The notes beneath the pieces were generated by a model. It did not search any database. It was not told the origin of the DNA and was given only the letters and a program-made list of their open reading frames with translations. A stretch of 64,000 nucleotides of DNA, taken from positions 23,720,001-23,784,000 of the forward strand of contig OY756964.1 of assembly GCA_963580455.1 (NCBI GenBank). The letters run 5' to 3'. This stretch comes from Euonymus europaeus (taxonomy: Eukaryota > Streptophyta > Magnoliopsida > Celastrales > Celastraceae). Positions 24,901-37,506 of the stretch are shown here, piece by piece. The position numbers and the translations under genes were made by a program. Within the stretch, counting starts at the first letter, position 1; each line of letters starts with the position of its first letter.

Positions 24901-26717
24901 AAATGGCGATGCTGCTAACCTCCAAGGTTCGCCAAACATTGAATTTTGATCACTGAACTGTCTTCTGATCTACTGTCTCGTGATTCACATCTACACTTAT
25001 CATCTGAACAGGAATGGATGACGACAAGGAGCTGTTGATGTCCCAGATGAATTTCGAGAAGAAATTTGGACAATCGGCAATTTTCGTGACTTCAACTCTT
25101 ATGGAAGAAGGTGGTGTTCCCCCTTCATCAAGTCCAGCAGCCCTGCTTAAGGAAGCCATTCATGTCATCAGTTGCGGTTACGAGGACAAAACTGAATGGG
25201 GAATGGAGGTAATGTGACTATCTGCCAGATCCTGCATATCGATTTGACTTCGTGATTTCCTGAACGTGAAAGACATTTTGAAACTTTTCAATTTACACCT
25301 GAGAATGAACTATCTTGTGAATAATTAATATGTTGAAATTGTATCAAGTTTAAAGACCTTATCACCTGAATACTTCCTTTTGTTTTCCAATGTGCAGCTG
25401 GGTTGGATTTATGGTTCAATTACAGAAGATATCCTTACAGGGTTCAAAATGCATTGCCGTGGGTGGAGGTCTATCTACTGTATGCCAAAGAGACCTGCAT
25501 TCAAGGGTTCAGCTCCCATCAACCTGTCTGATCGGCTCAACCAAGTGCTTCGATGGGCACTTGGCTCCGTTGAGATCTTCTTTAGTCGTCATAGCCCCCT
25601 CTGGTATGGTTACAAGGGAGCAAAACTCAAGTGGCTCGAGAGATTTGCTTATGTCAACACAACTGTTTATCCATTTACATCCTTGCCACTCCTTGCATAC
25701 TGTATCCTCCCTGCCATCTGTTTGCTTACAGACAAATTCATCATGCCACAGGTAATATATCCTTATTCTCTCTAGCTGAACAAAGAAAATGATGATTATG
25801 ATATAGTTAGAGAAGAAATAAAATAAACCTATTCCACTGTTCATTCAGTCCATTTCATGAGAAGGTTCATAGTATTAGCAAGATTGTACTAACTGAACGT
25901 AGAATATGAAGTTGTTCCACACTTCAATTGTTCCACTACCCTACAAGGCACAAAATATTAGAAAGATCATTCTTATCAGGACAAATTATTTCACTTCAGT
26001 CTATATATGCAACCAGAGAGACTCGTCCGGAATTTGAGAGTTTGGAAATCATGTTCTCGGAATCTTCTGCCGCATATTAATAGCACAATTTTTCTGATCC
26101 ACTGATCAAACCATTCTGCTGTGCAATTTCAGATAAGCACTTTTGCAAGTCTTTTCTTCATTGCTCTATTTCTCTCAATTATCATAACCGGCATTCTTGA
26201 GCTGAGGTGGAGTGGAGTAAGCATTGAGGAATGGTGGAGAAATGAGCAATTCTGGGTCATTGGTGGAGTTTCAGCGCACCTTTTTGCTGTTGTGCAAGGT
26301 CTTCTAAAGGTTTTGGCTGGCGTGAATACTAACTTCACAGTCACATCAAAGGCAATTGACGATCAGGATGAGTTTGGAGACCTCTATGCCTTTAAGTGGA
26401 CAACTTTACTGATTCCTCCAACCACTATACTAGTCATCAACATTGTTGGAGTCGTTGCTGGAGTATCAGATGCCATCAACAACGGGTACCAGTCATGGGG
26501 AAGCCTATTTGGGAAGCTTTTCTTTGCCTTCTGGGTCATTGTCCATCTCTACCCATTCCTCAAAGGTTTAATGGGGCGGCAGAACAGGACGCCGACTATT
26601 GTTGTTATCTGGTCAGTTCTCTTGGCTTCAATCTTCTCATTGCTTTGGGTACGAATCGACCCCTTCGTGATGAAGAGCAAGGGACCTGACACTAAGCGAT
26701 GTGGAATCAATTGCTGA
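21982..26717 (+). CDS. CESA7: Cellulose synthase catalytic subunit CESA7 (IRX3 class, secondary wall)
   Basis: Plasma-membrane glycosyltransferase (GT2) of the secondary-wall cellulose synthase complex; polymerises UDP-glucose into beta-1,4-glucan in xylem and fibres with CESA4 and CESA8. Exons: 21982-22056, 22148-22343, 22439-22638, 22760-22859, 23028-23148, 23258-23524, 23620-23965, 24059-24322, 24404-24616, 24713-24926, 25012-25208, 25398-25751, 26133-26717. They join to 1043 codons plus TGA. The N-terminus [16 protein letters not shown] and C-terminus [11 protein letters not shown] are CESA7 signatures. A RING-type zinc finger starts at Cys37. Two membrane segments lie at about 250-310 and the rest beyond about 850. 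Catalytic residues: Asp373/374 (DDG), Asp540/542 (DCD), Asp742 (TED) and Gln780-Trp784 (QVLRW). Intron 5 carries a 35-C tract. Its acceptor was chosen at 23257 because the AG at 23238 leads to a stop. Confidence 0.96.
23177..23211 (+). repeat. Poly-C tract, 35 consecutive C, in CESA7 intron 5
   Basis: An uninterrupted run of 35 C (preceded by CCCCTA) fills about a third of the 109-bp intron 23149-23257. It is upstream of the acceptor used. A homopolymer this long is unstable and hard to sequence, so its exact length is uncertain. Confidence 0.9.
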
Positions 26718-28520
26718 TTAGTTGGTTTTCTTTTTAAAAATTTGCACCTCCAGAAGATGCATGCAACAAGTATTACATCATTGATGTTCAATCCCGCAAA
26801 ATTGAGATGCACAAAAAGAATAAAGTTAGTTGAAGCATTTTTTGTACTACAATGAATGTACCCAGTTTTGTACTTTAAATCAAGGTATGTGGTGTTTTGT
26901 ACTTTTAAATCAAGGTATGTGGTGCTTATGGTTTTTTTTTTCTTTTTTTGCATAATAATACACAGCCATTTGAAAAGGTACAATCCAATTGCAGCTTATC
27001 CTTTTTCTTTTATTTTTGAATGGAAAAACAATAGCAGCTTTTCTTTTCAGATCTTTGATTTTCTAATCCCATTTCAAACCATTCAAATCAACAAAACTAT
27101 CCAAATAAAACATGCTAGAAAAGAGAAGAGAGAAAACAAAGCGAACTACTGTAGACAGGCAGATAAATAGAAAGCTTAAATATATAATTTTTTATAGAGA
27201 AAAAAATACTGAAGTAAGAGCATAAACTAATAAAAGTTTTACAACGTCCAGTGACAAACTTCAAAATTATGGCAAGTTAAGGATCGAAGAAAGATGTATT
27301 GTACCACAAGCCTTTTCTTTCACAAGGACAGTGGTGATGTATTCTCTTCATCCTCATTCAAAATTCCACCCTTGTCAAGCATTAGTCAAAATGTTCAGAA
27401 AGGAATACTATGTCTGTCCAAATGCTTCAAATGACAACGATTACATCATTAGGAATGTAATTAAAAGCTTAGGTGCTACTAATTATTTCCAGCAGAAATA
27501 TTTCCTAAATATCTCCAATTGCTGAGATGTTGCACATGAGAAGAAAAGAATAATATATGATCTTTATATCGAAAATTTTGGTCTGACCTTTATTTTCACC
27601 ACACTAAGATATTAAGAGGATTTAATTGTCTAAGTGTTAAAAGGCATTGAATAACCACAGGCTAAAAGTGGAATACCAGAAGCAGTAAAATTATTGCGCC
27701 TTTTTTTTTCAACCAGAGTGAGTGCTGAATACTCTTACAATTTATAATAATATCCGAATAGGGGCTAGCAAGATCTCTGATTTTGGGTAACTAAAAACAC
27801 GGAAAATAACTACAGGTATATAGTTGAAGAAAAAAGAGACAAGTATTCAAAATTGGCTGAGGTGCTTATTTGATAGCACTTATATCCTTATATTCACAAA
27901 AGAGAAAACACAAAATAATTTCCAAAACTAAATTTGCAGAATCGAAGAACAAATGCTACCTCTGAGGCACTGACCTCCTTCACATAAACTTTATTCACCA
28001 AACAACCATTGGAATAATTAGAAAATAAGAATTAGAAGACCAGACTTTAAGAAAGTACATGCTCACCTGAAATAGAGCCTTCATCTTCTCAAATTGAAGT
28101 TCATATTGAATGGCTACACTAGAATCTTCCAGCCAAATGAGCTTCAAAGTTCAAACCAGAGCTTGCCAATAACAGCATAAATGTCATCTTCAGATGGTAA
28201 CCTTTTTTGGTTGGGTACAAGGAAAATTTCTCAAGCACGGAACATAACAAGCCATGCCAGCAAAATACATGGGATGCAACTATCAACTTCCAGCAAGAAT
28301 CTCAAGCATATCCAATTCATGAAAACAGTTTTTGTTTGGGTTGCACTCCTTAGCGCTGCACCACCTTAATAAGAGTTCTTTCATATCTCAAGAGACATTT
28401 GAAATGTTCATCTCACAGTAATGATTCTTTCCAATTCACTTTGTTGCAACCTAAACTGCAAAGACTGACATTCAATCAGCTTGTTCTACTCCACATAGCT
28501 CAACCCATTTTGAGGATAAA
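26718..28520. other. 3' flank of CESA7 and intergenic region
   Basis: Starts with the CESA7 3'UTR, which contains a 29/30-bp tandem duplication (26865-26923). Beyond it the sequence is AT-rich, with short open frames of no family resemblance, up to the PPR pseudogene. I see no transposon ends. Confidence 0.45.
26865..26923 (+). repeat. Tandem duplication in the CESA7 3'UTR
   Basis: A 29-bp unit (26865-26893, starting GTTTTGTACTTTAAATCAAG) is followed directly by a 30-bp copy (26894-26923) that differs by one inserted T. The copies are nearly identical, so the duplication is recent. Confidence 0.85.
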
Positions 28521-28523
28521 TTT

Positions 28524-29610
28524 TCACCAATAGTCACTGCAAGAACAGACACCATCTTTGAAATGATAGAATCTATTAGTATCCCTAACCACAATAATCC
28601 TCTCTGTAATCTTAGAATATAAACTTCATTGCAGTATGACAATCTAAACAAACTCGAAGATTCTTAATGATTCTAATTTCAGTTCCATCCGTAGCAACGA
28701 GACCAAAAGCAATTGCCAACTTCTCAATATGAACCTTTGCAATCAACTCCTCATCTTCATCCTCCATATCATGCAAAGCAGTGATAGTCTCAGCCTGAAA
28801 TCCTGCTTCCTTCATCTTGCCTTCGATTGCATACATTTCTTTTGCCTGTGATGGGAATGGTCACCAGATAAAAAATTTAACTCCATTTTAATAGCCAAGT
28901 AGTGGATCTCCATCCCCAATCTCAACTCCGTGGCTGGTAGCACCACAGGTCCACATCCACCGTGGTCGAATCCAATCGAGTCCCACCTCCAGATACCATG
29001 TCTCCAGAAACCCTCACAGCCACACTGAATCCTCAAAACAGCAATTCTTCACCAACCCAAAAATCATGGCATCCAAGACACCGTGTCTCACTCAGGCATT
29101 TCATCAAACACCTTCCAAGGCCACTAGTGAAAGGCTTCTGTAGAAATAAACGAATGCAAAACAAATAAATCCGATCCAAACCCATATACTGTTGCTTGCT
29201 CGTGTAACAAAACAACGATCTTCTCATACTCTAAACTCAACAAAGCTGATACAGCAAACGGATAAGTGATCTTATTAGGCTTGAGATTAGTTCGTTGCCT
29301 CAGATAAGTAAAAAAGCGAAATGAACGGCGAATACAATCCATTCTCAGAGAAACCTTTAGTGAGGACATTGAAGAGGAAAAGGCCGGGACTTGGAACCGA
29401 AAGGAAGAGGTCCCGTGCTTGGCGTGTGGCCTCAAAGTCGGAGAGCTAGTGAATGAGCTTGGTGACTGTGACGAGCGACGACGTCATGTTGGAAGTCGTG
29501 GAGGAGGAGTCGAGCGTGGGTGATGAGAGGTGTGAGAGAAATGTGCTTCTGCTCAGAAGCCCGAGAAAGAAGTTACGGCTACAAGGTACGGTGGTGCTGC
29601 TGCGACGGTT
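28524..29610 (-). pseudogene. DYW-class pentatricopeptide repeat (PPR) gene, internally deleted and frameshifted
   Basis: Intact relatives bind organellar RNA and edit C to U. On the minus strand, fragments of such a protein appear in order but in shifting frames. About 29600-29450 gives HARLLLHDFQ-like N-terminal sequence. 29450-29350 gives ATRQARDLFLSVPSPGLFLF and NVLTKGFSENG. 29340-29150 gives TNLKPNKITYPFAVSAL. Then come DTVSW-like sequence and LPATELRLGMEIHYLAIKME (about 28990-28885). The next residues jump straight to SGDHSH, the start of the C-terminal E+/DYW region, followed by LAIAFGL and [21 protein letters not shown] 1-base shift after KFI interrupts the end, which continues as [11 protein letters not shown] to a terminal DYW and stop at 28524-28526. 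Most PPR repeats are missing (an intact gene is over 2 kb). It resembles Arabidopsis At4g30700 as I recall it. Confidence 0.85.
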
Positions 29611-30287
29611 TTACCTTTGCTGTTCGTTTCGTTCACCTTTGGTTTTTCATTGGCCCAAGTAACGTTCATATATCTAAAACGCGGGAATTCTCAGCAAAAG
29701 ATCATATTTTGTTTTTAGTCAAACAAATATATTTGCTGGGGTTACTATATTTAACTATTCAGGTGGTCTTTCCCCTGTACGTTTGATTGCTGTGAATTTA
29801 CATTGCCATGCCATTTCAATCATCGAAAGTTTTTTTTTTCCCCAAAATTTAAAATAAACATCACTAACGCATCAAAAAAGTTGACGTGAATGACGGAGTG
29901 AGTAAGCGATCATTTTGTCATCGTGGTCATATTAGGCACACAAATATAACAGTTAATCAACCTCACATATACAGAACTGACTGACATCCATACGCACACA
30001 GAAATAAAGTCCTAAATTCTCTTCCCTTTCTTCGCTACATTCTGTTTCTACTTCCAATTCCAATATGCTTTGCTGCTTTTGCATTTTCTTACCAGTTGAA
30101 TGGTATAAAAATTACATCACAAAAAGGGCAAAGAACAGAAGGGAGAAAGAAGAAAGAAAGAACAAACAATTTACATTTACTTCGCCGAGAAGACGGTCAC
30201 TCATCTCTGCTTTTTTTAAGTGACAGACATGGTGAATTGTTACCTTAGCAGCAGCAGCAGCAGCTAGTTAGTCTCAAGCAGATATGT
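29611..30287. other. Intergenic region between the PPR pseudogene and the QWRF gene
   Basis: No coding sequence is supportable. The right end is probably the 3'UTR of the minus-strand QWRF gene and includes a CAG microsatellite (about 30249-30264). Confidence 0.4.
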
Positions 30288-33200
30288 TCATCTCAAAAAG
30301 TTCACATCTTTCTCCAAGGCTTGTTTCATTTGTATCAGATGAGTCCTAAGGCTGTACTCCTCTACCTGCTCAAAGGAATCAATGCAAGGTCCATGAAAAG
30401 CATGACAAAGAAAAAGGTAACAAACAAAAAATGTCTGTAATAAGAAACACTGCATCACAAAATGACAATTCTGATTTTGTTGAGCCCATATGTAACATTC
30501 CGCCCCCTCCCTCCATAGTAGATATTGTTCGTTTTGGGCCAATCTATACTAGTCCGCACTAAGAAACGTGTCGACTAAGTTGGGAAGTTTGATCTATCAT
30601 ATTATGCAATTTTACTTCCCCAACACCGAGAACTTTCGTCACTCGATAGCTAGCACAGTACCACCAAACTCCCCACCCACTCGAGCCAGGTGCTACACTA
30701 TGATTCACAAAGGGCAAAAGGGACACTTTTCCAAACTTATGGAGTTCTTTTGAGGCCATGTGAGCAGTGATGGCCTGGTTTTGGCCAGCCAATTTGATAA
30801 CAAGACACATTAGACTGCTCACATGTGGTTCAATTGCTACAAGGCCCACCAGGCCACCATGCACATGCGAAGAGAATTAAAAATTCCATAGACAAACCAA
30901 CCATTAGTTTGACATCAACCACCTTAACATCTAAGAATGTTGGCACTGCATTGAACCAACTAAACTAGTTATTTCCTTCATGGACCCAGGACAAACAAGA
31001 GACTGTAAGACAAGACTGCCGTAGAAGAGGTACTCTCAGATTTATTGCATAGAAAGTCATTGATTGGGTCTTTCATGAGAGAGGGTAAAACAAAAAGCCA
31101 GAGCAGACAGACAAACTCAATGCCACAGAGTAACAAACATGTTCAATTAGGTAAAGATACCATCAGCGACATTTTTTGGTGTTTGTGTTATGAAAGACGA
31201 AGAACAAAAAGAAAAGAAAAAAAGAGGGGGAGAGAACAGGATTTCGGTGCCTCTGCTAAATGAAATGACTTTCCAAGTTAATTTCTGAGTAAGGAGCCTC
31301 AAAAATCAATGCAGAATAAGGAGCCATATGAAAGACTTTTCTCAGTTTAAAGGCTCTGGAAAATTTACTCTATATTTTACGGAATAGCCCCCCATACAAG
31401 AAGTCTACATTCCAAAGAAAGCAGGCAGGAATACAGAAGGATTTTCATCTATTCTTTTCAACCAGGTATGTGCAATTATTACCTGCTTGGCTGCAGTTGA
31501 AGCCAATACTGCTTCACACTCATCGAGCATGGCTTTCTCTTGTGCAGCTACAACAGCAAGTTCAGAGACAAGAGTGTTGATTCCATCCACCTGCACACAC
31601 AATGTATAAAAAACAGAGTCAACACACCACGACTATGCAATGTATCTACAAGTGCACATGGAAATGATGAACATGACACCTTCACAAGGCAAGAAAATGA
31701 AAATACTGTGCAAGATGTCAAAGCATTGTGGTGTAATATGTATTCCCGGAAACAAATATAAACCCAAAAATATATTCATTAAATACTGGTTTGAGGCTTA
31801 AATTAAACAAAGCATGAAAAAAAACTAAAATAACATTACGCACTATACGCACACCACAACATAATCGAAATTAAACTGAAGCATAACCTCACCCTTGAAA
31901 GAAATGAGCAAATGGAAGACCCCATGGCCTGCATGACATCAACAGCTGAGCAGATAGCAATCTTCAAAGATTCAATATCAGCCTGTAAAATCATAAATTT
32001 ATAAATGATGCCAAAACTTAGCTTTTCAAAATTAGGTCGAAAGAATATATACAACCAAGCATACCATTGCTTCTCCAGTCACTGGAAGTCTTAGGGTGCT
32101 TGCTTCCAAGTCATCCACAGCCCCTGATAAAGAATTAATATGCTCTCTTTCAAGCAAACCCCAGCCATCAAGGTAGCCGATCTGAATTGCACATCCACAC
32201 TTAGATAATGTCAGAAAAGTATTACAAGTATAAATTCAAATTCAAAAGGAGGACATAAATAGAATGTGTGACAGCGTATCACAATAGCAAGCTGCAAGCT
32301 AAGCAATAATTTGAACTTTCCAGCGATCATGTTCCCATATGTGAACCTTTCCAGATTAAAACAGGAATTAAGAAAACATCAGTGGATCTGAATTATGCCA
32401 GCATCTTCCTTGGAAAGAGATCTAGGTCCCAGGATGCTCTTAAAAACAATTCATATTTGTGAAATCAACACAACAATCTTGGGAACATCCAAAAGTAACT
32501 AAACTAAGCCACAACCTGATTTATTGAACAATGTCTTCCGTGTCTGCAATGCTTAAATAATGACCAAAAGTGAATTGCTTTCACTGCACAGTTTTTGTCC
32601 AGATCACAAAATGGCATGAACTTCACAAATATAAATTCATTGCCTCAAACTAAATATTTGACTGAGTACAGGTTCGACATGCTCAAGCAGGTTAATATGT
32701 CTAGCTACACTCAGGCTGGCAAGCAAGGATACGAGCAAAATAAGGAAAACTTCTATTTCATTTTTTCTGTTTGAGCAATAAATCAGGTAAACTTTCAACA
32801 AAGCAAGCTAAACTAAAGAGCCTCCCACCATACTTGATATAATCGTATATCTGCACCTATAAATGATTCTATAACAGACTTATTCCGTTTTCATGGAAAA
32901 TAACATATTTTCTTCAAAGAAAAACAGAAGGCAAAAACACAAAGAAGCAGCTTCAAACTAAATATTCTGATATATAATGAAATTTCATGTTTGACATGGA
33001 AGCACATAATGTAAAATACACATCAATCATAATCACGCAGAACTTAAGACAATTTAGCGTTCATGACACCAAAAAACTCACAGGAGCAATTAATCAAAAA
33101 ATATAAAACAACAAAATGTTGACTAAGAAGAAGTATTACTTGATCATTCAATACTGAATTCAACTTAAGCACTAACTTCAGCTGTTGGAGGTTGATTCTT

Positions 33201-35310
33201 TTCTTGATTATTGAATCCCATAAAGTAAGAGTAGTGTTCCAAACGTTGTACAAAGTTTTCTGCAAAATAAGAAATATCATAAGAAAAAGAAAGTTTTATC
33301 TCAAAACCTTTCTTAACAACTAATGGCAAAGTAGCTTTACATATAGGTAAAAAGATAAATAACTTCCGTATACAAGCCTCCCCCATTGGGAGGGGTTGGG
33401 ACAAACAGCATGTACGCAATCCTTATTCTACATAATACGTGGAGAGATTGTTTCCAATAATTGAACTTGTTACCTTTTATGTTGCATCATAACTGCAAGT
33501 GTCCACAACTCTACCATTGGGTTATATGTTCACCTATTAGGTTTACATATATGATATTAAAATTTTCAATAATGGAACCAAAATTCAAGTTAATGAAATA
33601 AGAAAACCCTAACTGATGAAGAATCAATAGGATGTGTATCAGTCTTTTTGAAAAAACTTAAGAACTTATCATATGCTATCTTCTTCACCAATACTTCCTA
33701 TTTTTTTCAAAAGCACCGTATGAAACAAACCCACCACATCACATAAATAAAGCCTGCAGATGCAGCTTGCAACCAATTGTAACATCCCAAATTTTTTGGT
33801 ATTGTTAAGAAAATACACTGTATAAGCTAATTCATTTAGGCAGGGGAACAAAATTATCCTCAACATAAAAGATGCTAAAATTTGCATACAACAAAGACAC
33901 CACATAAAAAATACTAGGTAAACAGAATTATCCTTAACAAATTAGATGGCCAACTTCTGAAAAAGCCAAAAAGGTTTTCTAAAATCTTACCTCTGCATTA
34001 ACCTTCTGAACGTAAAGAACTGCCTCTGTTCGAGCATTGGCAAACCTCCATTGCAAATATCTATTGTATATCAGCCGTAGATGATGGGCATCTTCTATGT
34101 AGCTCGCACTCTTTTTTCCTTTCTTAAAATCTGCTATGAAACTGAGCACAGAAGTTGAATTTGAGGCCTGTACAGAAGAACTAGATGGCCTTATCCGAGA
34201 TGGACTAACTCCTCTAGAGGGAGGAACTGATGGTCTTGTCCTAGATGGACTGACACCTTTCGCAATAGAGGATGAGACTCCGGAGGTCCTACTTGGGGAT
34301 GCAGGTCGAGATCGTGTAGTAGGCAATGACTGAGATTTGGCAGCAGGGGTAGCTAACATCGTTCTATCAGATAAAATAGGAGAAACAAACTTGTAAAGCC
34401 CAGATAACCGCAATGAACTGTCCTCAATTGATTTCACCTCAGATCCTACTCTACCAATTTCATAAAGCGATAATAACCTCACACCAGCATCACTAACAGA
34501 CTTTTTTAATGGATTCCCCAAACTGTCAGTTGTGGGGGTTCGCCTCAATGAAGACAGCCCAATTTCCAGGCCGGGGATGGTCAAATTTCCAACTGATTTG
34601 TCAGTAAAATCAACACTTCTATTCAACAAACTAGATGATACCTTACCACCCATTCTACTAGGCCATCGATGCTGGTCTATCAATGGAGAATGCAATCCAT
34701 CAACTGGTTTAGCATTCTCTGACTGATCATGTGAATTTCTCCCTTTAAGAGGACTCCTCTTTCTCTCTGGAGTAGGCTTGCGTGCCCGGGAAGGTATTTC
34801 AGCCTGCTTATGCCCTACATTTGAAGATGGCCTCAAAGTGCGATCTGAGGAAGCACTGTGAACTGATTTTTCCTTCTTGCTGACTGGAATAGAAATTGTA
34901 TCAGACTGGAAGGAAACACTAAGACTTCGCATTGTGGAGGGCCATAAACTCTCAGGTAACCGGCCACCGCCAAATGACATCCTTCGAGATGACAATTGCG
35001 AATCTACAGATGAATCACGAATTGGCGTCGACGGCCTCTGCGGTGAGGGTGGTGTGGAGGGCCGCTTCCTTTCGGTTGATACGGCTCTCCTTGGCACCAA
35101 TCGGGAATTTGAAGACACTGTTCTGGTGATGCTAGGAGAGGGGCTACGCCTAGTATTTGAAGGGGTTGAAGGAGAAGGAGATTTGTACCTAGAACTAACT
35201 TCCCTCGTTGGAGGGCGCCGCGTAGTGACTGCATTGTTCCTTTCAGCTGGAGCCAAGGGAGGTCTTGGGGTATCCACTGCTGCGTGCTTTTCTGGTTCAC
35301 ATACATCCAT
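30288..35310 (-). CDS. AUG8: QWRF-motif protein, AUGMIN subunit 8-like microtubule-associated protein
   Basis: Members of this plant family (AUG8, EDE1, SCO3; formerly DUF566) bind microtubules; AUG8/EDE1 recruit gamma-tubulin nucleation to microtubule sides through the augmin complex. Coding exons (minus strand): 35310-33991, 33259-33140, 32181-32065, 31982-31893, 31590-31483, 30365-30288. They join to 610 codons plus TGA, a normal length. The first 400 residues are basic and disordered with many Ser-Pro and Arg-Pro repeats ([20 protein letters not shown]), typical of the microtubule-binding part. The family motif QWRF is at 420-423 within [11 protein letters not shown]. The C-terminal 190 residues are helical and conserved ([38 protein letters not shown]). 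AUG8 is favoured over other QWRF members by N-terminal similarity and locus context, so the symbol is tentative; the family is secure. Confidence 0.92.
33365..33530 (-). mobile_element. SINE (Au/TS-like), in QWRF gene intron 1
   Basis: On the minus strand the order is an A-box-like TAACCCAATGGTAGAG, a B-box-like CAAGTTCAATTATTGG, CTCTCCACGTATTATGTAGA, TAAGGATTGCGTACATGCTG, and a tail with CCCAACCCCTCCCA. The layout parallels the copies near 11600 and 57920. It lies in the 731-bp intron between the first two coding exons. The copy is diverged, so it is an old insertion. Confidence 0.6.
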
Positions 35311-37260
35311 TCAAACAATCGAACTCAAGCGACATTGATAGATTTTTTCACATCCCCAAAGCAACATTGACAACCTTGACTCTCATGTATAACCCACATT
35401 CAAAGGGGAAAAAACCAGTCGTTCAAAAGTAAGATCCCTTTCCCTGCAATAAATCTGCCAAAGATGCGCAACAACAAAGAAGTAGATTACCACGGAAGCG
35501 CAAAAAAAAATTAAAATAAAATACAAACCCATAAAAAATAAAAAGAATACATCTTTACAGATACCCGGATCTGATTGAGAATGAATTTGAGAATTACAAC
35601 AAGTAAAATCAAATGGGAGTCGAAATTTTCATCAAGGAAAGTCTCTCTCCAAGAAGTTCAGGAGACGACAACAAGGTTTGGGGGTGATAAAACAACATCT
35701 GGGACAAGATGGATCAGAGGCAATTCCGCCACAACGTGTATTAACAACGGTCATTAGAATTAGTGAAGATTGTGTTTTTGCGCGGGCGGGGTCCCCTACG
35801 AAAATGGGAAGACTAGAGAGTGGACTGGGAGGAAGAAGGAGCGTAGGATAAGATATACGTGTTAAAAAGAATGGTGCACATGATACGTACATGGAACTGG
35901 GTTGCCTTTAATTTTATGCATATTCACCCTTTTGTCCCTTTCACCGTCTCACTAGAGTGCCATGGTCGGCAGGCTGTTTTGGCGGTACACTGCTCCACTC
36001 TTTCCCCTTCCATCTCTTCTTCTCACCCTAACCTTTTACATGAAACTTTGAAAGAAAATTCAATGAAAATGGAGCTAAACACTGCGGCCCAAAGACACTC
36101 ACATAAAATAAAATAATAATTTATTCTTCTGTCAGATGTCAACTTGAGTCCCACTAGTAATGCAGATAATATTGGGTTAAACACAAAGTTGATCTCAAAT
36201 GCTACCTCTGTTTTCTCTTTTGTCACCGAGTGAATTCAACTAAGAAATCTCTCTCTCTCTCTCTAGATATATATATATATATAATAATGTGATTTGTTTT
36301 TATGCAGTTATAATAAAATTATTTAATAATTGAAAATTTGGAACTACTTGGTGCTATTGTTCTAGGGGATATGGGAACAGACATGGAAGGCCACGTGCAA
36401 TGAAGACCATTGTCCATCCCTATAAAGTATAAACACATAACTAAATCAATCAATACATTTGATTAAAGTTAAAAACTTGCATAAAAGCAGAGGATTCCCA
36501 GATAGGCAGACATTAATGATTTTTTTTATTACTAGTAGGAACAAAGATCGATAACTCCTAGAGACCCTATTAAATATGGAATTGAATTTTTAACATGAAA
36601 GCAGGGTTTTAATGAAGAATCCAAAACATCACAATGTCTGTGTTTGACAGGGCCATGTATCAGATATGAGGACAGATACAGTGAGTGATCAATCTAACTG
36701 TTCAGGCAAATCTCTTTTCAGAAATAGCAGGACGAGCAGGCAGGGTATACTATTCATTGAATCTGAAATACCTGTACAATTCATAAATTCAACTTTCTAA
36801 AACACAAGTAAAACAACATCAATCCCCCAAAAATCCCCGTTTGTTTTATCCATATACTGTTCATACGGAAAGAAGAATCAAAAAATTGATTTCAGAAAAC
36901 AATTCACAGTTCTTCGCAGACGCAGACTCGCAGTAAAAAAAAGGAAAAATCAATCAGTCAATTAAGTTTTAACATAAACATACAAAAAAATACCTTCAGT
37001 TTCCCCAGTCGCACGCAAACTCTCTTGCCCTAATTAAAAAACCAGAAACCCTAAAATTCAATGAACGAATACCTTTTCTGTCGAAACACGGATGAAGATG
37101 GGTGCTTCAATGAGCAATCGCCGGTGATCAACAGACGATGATCGGATGGAAGATGACGGCGGGATCAAGCGATACTGATAGCGATCATAGAGAGACGGAG
37201 ATTTATATGGACAGAATTTCAGTTAAGGAAAATTGAAATAATAATAATAAGTATAAAAAG
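35311..37260. other. Upstream region and possible 5'UTR exons of the QWRF gene
   Basis: On the minus strand a TTATTGCAG acceptor ends at about 35447, suggesting a 5'UTR intron just upstream of the start codon. A CT-rich leader-like stretch lies at 35630-35860 and a second exon-like block at 37074-37205. A CT/TA microsatellite occurs at about 36250-36282. No protein-coding exon is supportable. Confidence 0.4.
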
Positions 37261-37506
37261 AAATTAAAGAGTTTGAATAGATTTTGATTTTTGAGGGAGT
37301 AGACAGAATAGACAAATAAGGAGGGCGTTGTTTTCGCGCCACCTAATAAGTCCCCTTTGTTTAAGCCGCCATGTGTGATTACCCTTGTTTTTCTACCTTT
37401 TATTGCTAAATTCCATTTTAATGACTAATCTATCCCCATCCCCACTTTTTTATTCACATTTTTTTTATCATTTTGCAAATATAACCTATATTTTATTTCC
37501 AATTTG

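Noticed and set aside
26396..26689. 97-codon alternative plus frame inside the last CESA7 exon
   Set aside because: Out-of-frame shadow of the conserved CESA7 C-terminal membrane region.
34877..35338. 153-codon plus-strand frame opposite QWRF exon 1
   Set aside because: Antisense of the Ser/Pro/Arg-rich disordered region; the minus strand has the conserved QWRF protein.
36250..36282. CT/TA microsatellite
   Set aside because: Simple repeats of this size are ordinary in plant intergenic DNA; noted in the region entry only.
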